Source: Cryptomeria japonica
Lineage: Eukaryota > Streptophyta > Pinopsida > Cupressales > Cupressaceae
Reading direction: 5' to 3'
NCBI RefSeq assembly: GCF_030272615.1
Contig: NC_081411.1
Span: 212,529,744-212,593,743 of the forward strand
Length of the DNA stretch: 64,000 nt
This document shows positions 45,201 to 56,631 of this stretch, piece after piece; within the stretch, counting starts at the first letter, position 1; every line of letters starts with the position of its first letter. The translations under genes and the position numbers were made by a program. Below the pieces are notes generated by a model that worked only from the letters and a program-made list of their open reading frames with translations, searched no databases and was not told the DNA's origin.

Positions 45201-45674
45201 AAGCGTCGTCTTAGAGCTCAGGTAGCTACTTCTCAAACTTTGCAATCCACAAAAACACCTTCAGCTAGTATTATTCCGTTTTCTCCTCAGCCGACGATTG
45301 AGCTGGAATCTCCTAAACATAAGGTGCATGATGGTCTTGATCCTGTGCGAGTTAAAGATCCTATTTTTATAAATCTTGATGATGATATAGATGAAAATGT
45401 TATTCATGATGAAAATGTTACTCCTGTTCATTCTGATAGTGAATATGAATATGTTGATGTTGATAACCATTTATCTAACGCATTTTTTAAAGCACTCATC
45501 CTAGCTCCTAGACAAGAACAACGTGGCTCGGAACATGAACATAGCCCTTGTTTGGATCTTGTGATAGCTCCATCTGTTGTGTTGGATGTTCCTCCTCTAG
45601 CGTGTTTCCTACCTTCCCAAAATATTGATCAGCAAGATCGGGGGGTAGATGACGTGCTAGACAAGTTTCATTAG
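42223..45674 (+). pseudogene. gag plus protease-like ORF of P2, nearly intact
   Basis: ATG 42223 (P1 has ATT there) to TAG 45672 is about 1,150 codons. Damage: TAA 42409, a 1-nt loss in the G run at 42853-42856 (four G, P1 has five) and TGA 45171 where P1 has Trp. Domains: leucine/serine-rich start; gag block VEIPHLELYNGKGDPLTHVK (about 43160-43220); zinc motif CQFHRHPGHDTEKC (about 43957-43998), the Tat/Athila type; protease-like segment CRGVLIDPSCMVNI (about 44330-44370); a Pro-rich tail with IPPLYGVVPPPSSYREKRP; and an acidic end. The expected D-S/T/G-G triad is D-P-S, so catalysis is doubtful. There is no pol. Confidence 0.9.
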
Positions 45675-46408
45675 CATAGCAGATTCTCTCCTCCTCTCTT
45701 TTGTTACTTCTTCTATGTGTTATTCTCATTCTTCTATTTGTTGTCCTTAGTGTTGTCTACTTGAGGACGATGCAAAACATTGAGATCTCTTTTGGTCTCT
45801 CTCATGTTGACTCAAAAGACACGTGTTCCCTTCTTCTAGGTGACCTTCCTTGATTGGGGAATGAAGAACAATTATGCATACATACATATGATATACATGA
45901 ATTATCATACAGCATACTGACCCCGAGGAAAGCGAAGTCACCTTGTGCTTTGTGTTTTGTGTCTATTATCCTTGGGCTTATCTCACACTTGGGGGCTAAA
46001 TCCTTGTGATAACGTGCTCCTTTCCTTCTCATTTCTTATATGTATCACTACCTTAAAGCAATCACCCCCGGTGAGGTGTGTGCAATCTCTTTAACGTAGG
46101 GGGGCATACATCCCGTTCATATCTTTTCAAGATACTTGAAAATTTCTTGACAAATTTAGCTTTGCCTTGAAAATTTTTGATATCTTTCTTGCATGACTCA
46201 TAGTGAGGGAACCTTACCACTGACAGTCATGGTTCTCCCTCGTGATCTTCCCTTTTACCTTGTCAATCGAAGTTGTAAGATCCTTAGTCCACTAGGGGCT
46301 TGGTGTATCTTGCCTCCTTGACGTGGTGAAAGTTTTTCAATGTTGTTTCCTTGTACTTTACCGGAAGTATGAGCGTGCGCTTATACTCCCACTAAAGTGG
46401 GGGCTAAA
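45675..46408 (+). other. 3' region and polypurine tract of P2
   Basis: No coding frame. Parts are conserved in P1 at 55145-55430 and 56220-56631, for example GTGCAATCTCTTTAACG and CGAAGTTGTAAGATCC. The tract AAAGTGGGGGCTAAA directly precedes the 3' LTR at 46409. Confidence 0.75.
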
Positions 46409-47648
46409 TGTAGCATCCTAAAATTGCGACACTTGCAATTTCGATTGCATTTGGGTCTTCACGATGGCGATGCAACACGGAACCTGAATGGAGACCCCGA
46501 AACTTGTTCATGACATCAAAAATTGCATTTCTCAGCACCCTGGCCTGATCCTCCTTGCACCCTGCTGTCCCGGGAGGTGGGACCATGGCGCCTAGCGCCC
46601 TGGTCCCCCAAGACCATGGCACCCAGCGCCCTGGTCTCTGGCCCTATTTTGGGCCCGGTCTCTTATGGGGCTTCGGGTCTTTAAGTTTGCAAATTGGAAA
46701 ATAATTTTCCCAGGTCGGCCTAAGGTCGGTAAAATCAGTCTTTTAACCCTAAATTGACAAGTATATAAACTACATTTCCTCTCTCAAAAAGGGAGGAGGA
46801 CATATAGATGAAAAAAGAGGCGAAAGCGATATTCAAACATTCAAGCATTCAAGCATTCAAGCATTCAAGCATTCCTTCAAGCAATTGATCATTCTAAGTC
46901 TCCATTCAAGGCTAAGTGTTGCATTCAAGACAAGGATTCAACCATTGAAGAGGAGATCACTTACAACACATTACATGCTACATACATTACACCTTCGCAT
47001 GTAAGAATACAAACATTCTTACAACAAGGTATCAGTACTTGTTTACATTACAAACATTTACATTTACAACATTCTCATTTCTTGGTTAATTCCAAAACTG
47101 GGGTTTGACCTAAAGGCAAACCCCTCATCCCTAACCCCCCAATCATCCTCTCTTTTCTATGTGTAGGTTGCAGGTACGCGGCTGTAATTGAAGATCTGGA
47201 ATCCTTGTGCAGAGATGAACAGATCCACCTTCATTTCGCGGATTTTTTGGAGGACCGTGTGCATGCCGGGCGCCATCGTCCCGTCAACTTTTGCTCAAAT
47301 TTGCAGAACAGCACCATCTCGACATTTTACTGCTAATTCCAGGTCCGCAGCTTCATATCATATTCCTATCTCTGTTTATAAGCGAATATTTCCCACTTTA
47401 CATGCATTCCTAGTTCAATCTTTCTATCTACATTTCTTTACAAAAGAGGGTATCCTTGATGTCTTAACCCTTGAAACTCATTTAGAATCCAATCTTGCAT
47501 TGCATGGGATTGGATCTTGTGGGTTTCAACCCCTCTTTTGAATGTAAAGTCTCCCCTAAGTGAAAACCATCAACCCTAGTGACCTCCCTTCTCTCTCCTC
47601 AGAGTTGGGGAGGGGAGAACAACTAGGGTTTGATTTTTTCGCTTTACA
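46409..47648 (+). repeat. 3' LTR of P2
   Basis: The 1,240-bp LTR is almost identical to 39773-41042. The difference in length comes mainly from one GC-rich U3 unit. Confidence 0.93.
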
Positions 47649-50600
47649 CCAACTATGGCATACGGAAGATCAGAATGGAGACACATCTAAATTGCATTGG
47701 AAAAGACATCTGGGAAGTTACAAAGAAAGGTTATACTATTGTTGTACCTGGTCAACCCAGTCCAACTAACTTGACAAAAGATGAGGAAAATGATTGCAAA
47801 GCAAGAGAAGCACTTTTGAGCGCATTATCAGATCAACAAATCATGGGACTATCAGATAGGTCTACTACTAAAGATATTTTGAATCATTTGGAGACACTGA
47901 ATGGAGGAGATTCCACAGTCAAAATTGCAAAACTTGAAAGCTTCCGGGTCAGGTATGAACATCTGAAAATGGAAGAAGATGAAAAGATTTCTGCTTTTAT
48001 GGAAAGAGTAAATGAAATTGTTTTGGGTATTAAATGTTGTGGAGGAACCTTAAGTGAGGATGAAATTGTTTCAAAGGTTTTAAGAGGATTGTCACCAGCA
48101 TATAAAATGAAGGTTACTGCTATAAATGAGTTGAGAACAATGCCTAATACATTAGTAACTAGGGATACATTGATTGGGAAACTTTCAGCTTTTGAAATTG
48201 AGGAATTTGGTCCTATTGCTACTATTAAGACAGATTTAGCCTTTAAAGCATCAACATCAGCTGCTCCATCATTTGACAAATCTGATTGGAAAGCCTTTTA
48301 TGCAAGAGAAATTGAAGAAAATAGGAAAGAAAATGAAGAACTTGAAGAACTTGAAGCACTATTTGCAAGGAAAATGCCTAAAGGTCCAGTTGGAAGTAAG
48401 TATGAAGGTAAAGCACCCTTTAAATGTTTTAACTGCAATAAGATTGGTCATATGGCTTCAAGATGCCCTGATAGACATGCTAGACTAAGAGAAGAAGCTA
48501 GAAGAACATACAAACCTAATCCTAAATATCAGAAATACAGATTTAAGAAGAACAAAGACAAATCTTGTTACATTGTTGATGAAGGTGTGACTGATGATTC
48601 TGATGAGGATCCAACAGACAATGGATGGGTTTTTGTTGCTATAACAGAAGATCAACCGGCACCTACTTCTCAACCAGTAGAATAAGCCCTAGTAGCTAAA
48701 GTTGAAGTAAAGGATGAATGGATCATTGACTCAGGATGCTCACATCATATGACAGGAGACAAAGGTAAATTCTTGAACTTTCAAGAATACAATGGAGGTT
48801 TAGTAAGATTTGGAGATGACAAAGCCTGTTCAATCAAAGGTAAGGGTACAATATCTCTTGATGGTAAGCATAACACTGACAATGTTTACTATGTTGAAGG
48901 ATTAAAGTATAATCTAATAAGTGTTGGTCAATTAGTTGAGAAAGGATTTCAGTTACAATTTAAAAATGGAAAATGCAAAATCATGAATAGAACTAGTTCA
49001 GAAATTGCAACCGGTAATCAGACTAGAGGTAATATCTTTCATTTGAATAATAGTGAAAAGACATGCTTGATTGCACATATAGATGAAAGTTAGTTATGGC
49101 ATAAGAGACCCTGTCATGTAAACTTTGATTGCATGGTAAAGATCAGTTCTACTAAGGCAGTTAGAGATTTACCTAAAATTGTCAAACCTCAGAATACAAT
49201 ATGTAAGGAATGTCAATTTGGAAAACAAGTTAGAGCTAGTTTCAAAAGTATTCCAGAAAAATCCAATAATGCTCTTGATTTGATTCACACTGATTTATGT
49301 GGTCCAGCTAGAACTAAAATCTTACAAGGTGATAGATATTTCATGCTAATCATTGATGACTATTCTAGAATGTGTTGGGTTACTTTTCTCAGAGAAAAAT
49401 TAGAAACACTTGGAAAGTTCAAACTATTCAAAGCAATGGTTGAAAATGAAACCGGTAAGAAAATCAAATGCTTAAGATCAGATCAAGGAGGAGAATTGAC
49501 ATCTAAGGACTTTAATACATTCTGTGAAGTGAATGGAATCAGAAGACAGCTATCAGCACCTCGGACACCACAGTAGAATGGAGTTGTTGAAAGGAAAAAT
49601 AGAAATATCTTGGATGCAGTAAGAAGTATGTTAGGAGAAGCAAATTTACCACATGTGTATTGGAGAGAAGCAGTTAGCACAACGGTCTATACATTCAACA
49701 AAGTTCACATCAAAGGTGAAACTGGTAAGACCCCTCATGAACTATGGTTTGGTAATACTCCTACTCTTAAGTACTTCAGAATTTTTGGAAGTAAATGTTA
49801 TATCAGAAGAGATGAGTATATTGGCAAATTTGATCCTAGAAGTGATGAAGGAATATTTCTTGGCTATTCATCTAAGAGAAAGGCATATAGATGTTTTAAC
49901 AAGAGATTGCAAAAAATTATTGAAAGTAAAAATGTAAAAATTGATGAACAATTCAGATGAACTTCAAGGTACATAGACTCTGAACCAGCAACAGAAATTG
50001 TGACAAATGAACCTACACTAAATCCATCGGTACAGAATGAAGATCCAGTTACCCCGGTACCATCTGAGGATTCCACATTAATTGAAGATCAACAACAAAC
50101 AAAGACACCCCAATATGTAAGATTGAATCATTCTGAAGATCAGATAATTGGAAACAAGTTTAAAGGGGTTATGACAAGAGGAAGATTGGCAAATGAAGAG
50201 GTATGTCTCATTTCTCAAATTGAACCATCATCTGTTAATGAGGCATGTGAAGATAAATTTTGGATTAAAGCTATGGAAGAAGAATTAGAACAAATTGAGA
50301 AAAATAACACTTGGACATTAGTTCCCCGACCTAAAGATAAAAATGTAATTGGAACCAAATGGGTATTCAGAAACAAACTTAATGAAGATGGTAAGGTTGT
50401 CAGAAATAAAGCAAGACTAGTGTGTAAGGGATATTCTCAGAAAGAAGGAGTTGATTACAATGAAACCTTTGCACCGGTAGCTAGAATTAAGGCAGTCAGA
50501 TTATTCTTGGCTTTTGCAACACACAAGAACTACAAAGTTTATCAAATGGATATTAAATGTGCATTTTTGAATGGAGATCTTGAAGAGGAAGTATACATTG

Positions 50601-51751
50601 AACAACCTGATGGATTTTCTTTGACAAATGACAATGATATGGTTTGTAGGTTAAGAAAAGCTCTGTATGGATTAAAACAAGCTCCAAGAGCTTGGTATGC
50701 AAGATTGGATAAGTATCTTTTAAAGATTGGTTTTACTAAAGGAAATGCAGACAACAATTTATATTACAAAATAACTAATGATGACATCTTGATTATAGAA
50801 GTATTTGTTGATGATATAATCTTTGGAGGAGAAGATGGTTTATGTAAGGAATTTTCTACTAAAATGCAGCAAGAATTTGAAATGTCTACGATTGGAGAAA
50901 TAAAATTCTTTTTAGGATTGCAAATTTCATAGACTGATAAAGGTATATTCTTGAGTCAATCCAAATACTTGAAAGAGTTACTAAAGAAATTTGGGATGGA
51001 GAACTCTAAACCGGTAAGCACACCTATGACTAAAAATGACAAATTATCTCAAAGGGATGAATCTACACCTGTTAATCCAACTAGATACAAATCTATGATA
51101 GGAGGTTTACTGTATTTGACACAAACCAGACCTGATATTATGAATGCAGTATGTATTGTTTCTAGATTTCAAAGTAATCCTAGAGAAAATCATGAATCAG
51201 CAGTAAAAAGGATTTTCCGGTACTTACAAGGCACTATAAATCTTGGATTATGGTATCCTAGAGATGAAAACTTTGAATTATGTGCATACATAGATGCAAA
51301 TTGGGCAGGAGATGTGGATGATAGAAAAAGCACCACCGGCGGAGCATTCTTTCTTGGAAACAGACTAGTTTCTTGGTTGAGTAAGAAACAGAGTTGTACA
51401 TCTTTATCAACAATAGAATTAGAATATGTTGCAGCAGCAACTAACTGTACACAGGTACTATGGCTTAAGCAAATGTTGAAAGACATAAAAGTAAAATGCA
51501 AGGAACCTATTACTATATATTGTGACAACACTATAGCAATTGATATATCTAAGAATCCAGTACTACATTCTAAAACAAAACATGTTTCTATCAAACTAAA
51601 TTTTCTAAGGGAAAAATTTGAAGAAAAGGAGATAAAACTGGTTTATGTGAATACTAAAGAACAGCTTGTAGATATTTTTACAAAACCTTTGCCTAAGGAG
51701 ACTTTTGAATATCTCAGAGATCAGCTTGGAGTCATACCACCACTGGTATAG

Positions 51752-52133
51752 ACTTAGACAGTTGATGATTGTCATCAATCGGTAGAATTATCAGACAAAT
51801 ATTTTACTCCAGTCTTTGATGAGGAAGCTACTTCTCAGGGGAGTAGTTGGTATATTGAATTGATTGGTATTTTGTATATGAACTTGGTTTTCTTATAACT
51901 TTGGCATTTGATGTCAAAGGGGGAGAGATATCTATGGAAAAACACATTATCTTTTGAGGAACTTTGGATAACACATGTTGCTCCCAGGGGGAGAGATTGT
52001 TGTTTCGGAGAGACTATTACTCTCTGTATTCTGGTTATGATCTTTTTTGGAGATTGTTGGTTTTTGGCATTTCTGTTTTGGCACTTTGATGGTTTTTGCA
52101 TCTTGTGGTGCCATCAATGCCAAAGGGGGAGAT
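51752..52133 (+). other. 3' untranslated region of C with three polypurine-like tracts
   Basis: Tracts GTCAAAGGGGGAGAGA (51914), CCCAGGGGGAGAGA (51986) and GCCAAAGGGGGAGA (52119) occur. The last lies directly before the 3' LTR and is the functional position. The first and last share the CAAAGGGGGAGA core, as in many plant copia elements. Confidence 0.75.
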
Positions 52134-53198
52134 TGTTGGTATTTTGGTATGGTTTTGTCATTGATGTCAACACCTACTAAAACACTAACACTTTGGAGAT
52201 CCAGCAACATTCACTGGCAAGCAAGTAACTATTGCACAGTTACTGGTATATGGTTCACCGACAGGATATAATGATCACCGACACTTGGAATGATATGGAA
52301 GACACTTGGTAATATCGAAGACATCATGTGGACTTCTTATTTTAACGAATTAATCATTGATATATTCATATTTGCATATTTGCTTTTACCGGCAAATAGG
52401 TCCAGGGTTATCTACGGTTACACCGACAAGTTTATCTTTTCTAGATCAACATGGCACACTATGGAGATGATTAATTATTGTTGTAAATGCATTAAGCTGA
52501 CATGTTCAATCAGTTATTGTATCGGATATTATATTGTTTGTAAATTTTTTTTATTGTAATATCTTGTAGAGCTGACCTACTAAAATTGGTCTTAGGTTAT
52601 GGTATAAATGTAAGATCTTATTTGTCAAATCAAGTGTGGAATGCGAAAAAGAATTGTGTGAAGGTATATGCAAGATTAAGAAGAGCTATATATGAAGACA
52701 TCATTTGAAGGTGAAGGTAGGTTTTTGTGAAAGCATATCAGCATTACACCGGTACTGAATCCAGCATATGAAGATGCTATTTTGTGTAGTACATTCTTTT
52801 TGGATTTAACCATCCAACTGTAGTCAGTGTGACTCCCATTTTGTGATTGAGTAGTGAGCTCTAGGCTATTGGCCTTTTTGCGTGTGCAGACCCCATTTAT
52901 GTTCACATACTATTTGCAGTAGTATCATCTAATTGTGGGTAAGGTTTCCCACCGCAGTTTTTCCCCTTACAGGGTTTCCACGTACAAATATTGGTGTCAT
53001 GTGTTGTGGATGACTTTGTGTTTATGTTTCATGCATTTATCTTTACCAGTATAGCAATTAACTGTTAAAACTATCTATCAACATACTTAATTGGTTTACT
53101 GGTATTAAGCATTAAGTTGGGTAAGTTGTTTTTGGTTTGAATTTATTTGACAACTGATTCACACCCCCCCCCCTCTCAGTTGTCTCCGGGACCTAACA
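52134..53198 (+). repeat. 3' LTR of C
   Basis: The 1,065-bp LTR matches 38630-39665 apart from substitutions and the short duplication near 52281-52311. It ends GACCTAACA before the AAGAC duplication. Confidence 0.93.
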
Positions 53199-54594
53199 AA
53201 GACAACCTTGGGTCTCATTAGAACAATAGGACCTTAGAATAGGATGTCATAAGTGTTTTTGATATATTTTTAGAAAATAAATGACTTTAGAATAGTCCCT
53301 AAACATGTTTGAAGCTTGGAGGATGCAAAATTTTCAAAAATGTTGTCAACAACTTTTTCAATATTGCTCCGACAAGTTGCATTTTGGTTCTAATGGTCAT
53401 AACCATTCAAAAGGTGGTTAGAGTCACTGGGAAAATTCTATGTAAGGATGTGAAACCTTCCAGGTGAAGGTTGGAAGTGATTGGATGTTATTTTGGTGGA
53501 GAATTGAATGAGAAGCACTGAATTTCCTTAGCAATTTTGTTTTTTTTCTGAGATAGTATGGTACAGTATGGATTACCAGATCAAAAATATTGGCATGAAA
53601 TGATGGTAAATTGAATCATCTCTTTTTTTCCTATGTTTGGAGTTCACTTAGTGACCAGAGTATTGGTTTTGTCTTCTTTCTATTCTGACTAGTCTAGAAA
53701 CCCTTAATTTCAGGGTTAGTGCAGAGATGGAATCCTAACTTGTCTTTTCAGCAGTGGAATCTTGTGGACACTTGGAAAATTCAAGTTAAGGGAGTGTATT
53801 GTAAGACCCTAAAGGCTCAGGACTAGAGGAGTTTTTCTTTTGCTTCAACCACCAAGTCCTAGGATAAATATCTCTATGTATTTAGGCTAAGCTATGAGAC
53901 CATTGTGTGGACAGTCAACCAAACAAGCAAGGTGACCGGTTTGATAGTGAATCCTATTCGTTTGGAGGTAGGAGAACCTAACCAAAGTGCTGAATTGGTC
54001 CTATGCACTCATTCCTTGATACTTTCTTTCTTAACCAAGCCTAATTAGACCTATTAGGTTTGTGAACATAGTAAGGGTTAGGGTATGCTGGAGTAGAATC
54101 AATTCCTGCAACTTTGGGATCTCTTGTAAGTCCAAAAAAGGTATCCAAAATAGTGATTTGTTTGTCTAGTCCTTTGAAAGTTTTACAAGTTGTTGCCATA
54201 AACCGACTGAAGAGACCTACTAGGATCTTCTAGCCCTATTAGGGTTCTTAGCCTTGTGGAAGTCCCATAACCCAATTTGTGGTTTATTGTCCTTATATTA
54301 GCCATAATTTAACTATCACAATCATCAGATTGAGAATTTGTAGACTGGAGACCAGATTTCCATATTTTGGTCAAATTTAAGGAAAGTTTCCCTAAAGCCC
54401 AATCTTGGTTGGAGTTGTGTAAGGTCCCTAGAACCTATGGAAGAAGTGTCGGGTGTGAAACACAATTAGGAGATTATTAATTTCATCTAGGAAGCCATTG
54501 GACCACTTAGTAGCGAGAAAATCAATCTTTGGGTGTATAAACCAAGAAATAGGCCCATTAGTACATTTCTTGTTGTGTACTCTGCATCAAAATG

Positions 54595-55144
54595 TTCCTC
54601 CTCCTTCTTAGCCTTCCACTAAGACTCAATGGAATCGTTGTGAGAGAGAACACAAATGAAGACATCATGTTCGATCTCTTGAAGATATCCCTCAAAATAC
54701 TCAATCTCCTCAGACTCCAATAGTTGATATGATTCCCTTTTCTCCTAAGCAAGATATTCAACCGACATCTCCAAATCATAAGTTTCATAAAACATGTGAG
54801 GGTTTTACTCCTATTTGTGTTCTTTCTCAACTTGCTTTAAAATTTGATGAAGTGATGAAGAAATGGGTGAAAATGTTATTCATAATGGTAATACAACTCC
54901 TAATGCTTCTGATAGTGAGTGTGAGTATGTTGATGTTGACAAACATTTATCGGATGAGTTTTCACAAACTTTAATCCTAGCTCCTAGAATTGAACAAAGT
55001 GACTTACAACATGAGCATAGTCTTTGTTTGGATCTTGTGATATCTAGTCCATCTACTATGCTTGATATCACTCCTCTGGCATGTTTCTCGCCTTCCCGAA
55101 ATAGTGATCAGAAAGATCGGGAGGCGGATGTCGTGCTAGATTAG
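54595..55144 (+). pseudogene. End of the P1 ORF after R
   Basis: This continues the frame broken at 31091. It matches the tail of P2's ORF: MIPFSPKQDIQPTSPNHK against the P2 segment near 45275, and SECEYVDVDKHLS against 45430-45475. Two stops lie near 54613 and 54657 and one frameshift near 54860. The frame ends at 55142, a little before the P2 end. Confidence 0.82.
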
Positions 55145-55430
55145 AAATATTAGCACTACAGATCTTTCTCTTTCCTTTCTTTCTCTTTTGTGACCATTCT
55201 TCTATATGTATCCCTATTCTTCTATTTGTTCCCTTAATGTCTACTTAGGGATGATGCAAAGCATTAAGATCTTTTCTTGTTCTCTTTCAAGTTGACTCAA
55301 AAGACATCCTCTCTTCCCTTTCTTCTAAGGTAGTGTCCTTATTTGGGGAATGAAGATTATTATATGCATATACATGCATGATATACATGAGTTATCATAC
55401 AACATACTGACCCTGAGGAAAGTGACACTA
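55145..55430 (+). other. 3' region of P1 left of insertion U
   Basis: Non-coding and colinear with P2 from 45675. It ends at the target duplication of U. Confidence 0.7.
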
Positions 55431-55435
55431 CCGAT

Positions 55436-56214
55436 TGTATACGATGAAAATGGATTAACAACAATGATAATATTGAAAGACTAAATGGATTCAACCACAA
55501 AACCCTAGCCTAACAACAACAAAGATCCACCATAACATATGAAGATTACTTAAGACAATGCAAATCAAATGAAATCAAAAGGATTATACCATCACATGTC
55601 CAATAGGGTTTGAATCTCCATTCTTCCTATCTCCATTGATCTTGCTTGATATATTTGCTTTCAGATTTTATGTGCACAAGAGCTCAACAAAGAACGGAAA
55701 TGTGGTTGCAAGTAGGATCGCATATGAAAAGCGTAGTGTAGTCAAGTAGTCGGGTAGTTAGTTAGGGTTTGATAATGAAGGAGGCATCTCCTTATATAGA
55801 AGACACAATATGAAATGGAGGGATAAGATTGAGGTGTAAAAGGAGGTCGGTTATGATTAGAGGGTAGGTAAAGAAAATAATAAAATAATGAAAGGGTAGG
55901 TAGTGTATGAATGAAGAGATGAATGACATGTGTCATGGGTAGAAAAGGCTAATGAATTAATTAAATAAATAAAGATTCATTTAATTAATAGAAGAATAGG
56001 GATCAATTAAATAAATAAAATATTTATTTAATTTAGGAAAAAGGATAATTTAAATAAATAAAAGTATTTATTTAAATGAGAAATAAGGCTAGCAGAGGAT
56101 AAATGAATTAATTAAATAAATAAAGATTTATTTAATTAATAGAAGAATTAGGCTAAAGTAATTAAATAAATAAAATATTTATTTAATTAGACTGGACAAT
56201 TTTAGGTGTCTACA
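55436..56214 (-). mobile_element. Solo LTR U inside the 3' region of P1, minus orientation
   Basis: The 779-bp insertion is absent from P2 at the same place. The flanks are CCGAT (55431-55435) and CCAAT (56215-56219), one mismatch. On the minus strand it starts TGTAGACACCTAAAATTG, close to T's LTR start TGTAGACATATAAAAATG. It contains repeated ATTTATTTAATTAATT segments and a TATA box in TTCTATATAAGGAG (about 55789-55802 on plus). So it is a small LTR of the T/Q type pointing left. Confidence 0.82.
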
Positions 56215-56219
56215 CCAAT

Positions 56220-56631
56220 AAATCCTTGTGATAATGTGCTCCCTCCTTCTCTCTCTCTTGGGTGTATCCCACCTTAAAGCAATCGCTCCCGATAAGGCGC
56301 GTGCGATCTCTTTAACGTGGGGCATACACTCCGCTCATACTTTCATTCTTGTGATACTTAGAATTACTTAGTGAACTTTGCTTTGCTTTGTAGTCTTTTT
56401 ATCCTCGCTTTCATGACTCATAGTGAAGGGAACTTTGCTACTTGTAGTCATGGTGGTCCCCTTCTCGATCTTCCCTTTTACTTTGTCAATCGAAGTTGTA
56501 AGATCCCAAGTCCACCGGGGGCTTGGCACATCTTGCCTCTTTGACGTGGTAAAATTCTTTCAATCTTGTTCCCTTGTACTGTACTGACAGCATTGGCATA
56601 CGCTTATACTCCTGCTAAAGTGGGGGCTAAA
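56220..56631 (+). other. 3' region and polypurine tract of P1 right of U
   Basis: Colinear with P2 to the LTR. The tract AAAGTGGGGGCTAAA precedes 56632, as in P2. Confidence 0.8.

Larger units (their letters stand above)
39773..47648 (+). mobile_element. Element P2: full-length non-autonomous gag-only LTR element in the gag of C
   Basis: LTRs are 39773-41042 and 46409-47648. The duplication CCAAC (39768-39772 and 47649-47653) is perfect. It has a tRNA-Trp-type primer site, a leader with two long foldbacks, one ORF of about 1,150 codons and a polypurine tract. There is no RT, RNase H or integrase. It is the youngest layer of the nest and belongs to the same family as P1, the outermost layer. 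Confidence 0.94.
39722..51751 (+). pseudogene. gag-pol of copia C, split by P2, five stops and no frameshift
   Basis: ATG 39722 opens 17 codons to 39772. After P2 and its duplication the same frame continues at 47654 and ends TAG 51749, about 1,380 codons in all. Stops inside are TAA 48683, TAG 49091, TAG 49574, TGA 49958 and TAG 50930. Gag knuckle: CFNCNKIGHMASRC (48425-48466). Protease: WIIDSGCSHHMTG (about 48718). Integrase: HHCC finger ending ICKECQFG, then DLIHTDLCGP, LRSDQGGE and [34 protein letters not shown] and FVDD at 50804-50815. RNase H: DANWAGDVDDRKSTTG and HSKTKHVSIK. The order integrase before RT proves Ty1/copia. At least four stops fit C-to-T changes on one or other strand. 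Confidence 0.93.
38630..53198 (+). mobile_element. Element C: Ty1/copia retrotransposon inside the 3' LTR of R
   Basis: LTRs are 38630-39665 and 52134-53198. The duplication AAGAC (38625-38629 and 53199-53203) is perfect. The primer site is initiator tRNA-Met. The domain order gag, protease, integrase, RT, RNase H is that of copia. P2 splits its gag after codon 17. Net length without P2 is about 6.7 kb. Confidence 0.94.
31092..54589 (+). mobile_element. Element R: chromovirus (Ty3/gypsy with chromodomain)
   Basis: LTRs are 31092-32647 and 38472-54589, the second interrupted by copia element C. The target duplication is AAATG (31087-31091 and 54590-54594). It has an initiator-Met primer site, gag with a CCHC knuckle, protease, RT, RNase H, integrase and a C-terminal chromodomain. 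Net length without insertions is about 7.8 kb. Several stops and frameshifts show it is old and inactive. I do not assign the chromovirus clade. Confidence 0.92.
38472..54589 (+). repeat. 3' LTR of R, interrupted by copia element C
   Basis: The LTR parts are 38472-38629 and 53204-54589 (net about 1.54 kb). The break is the copia insertion with duplication AAGAC. P1's ORF resumes at 54595. Confidence 0.9.
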
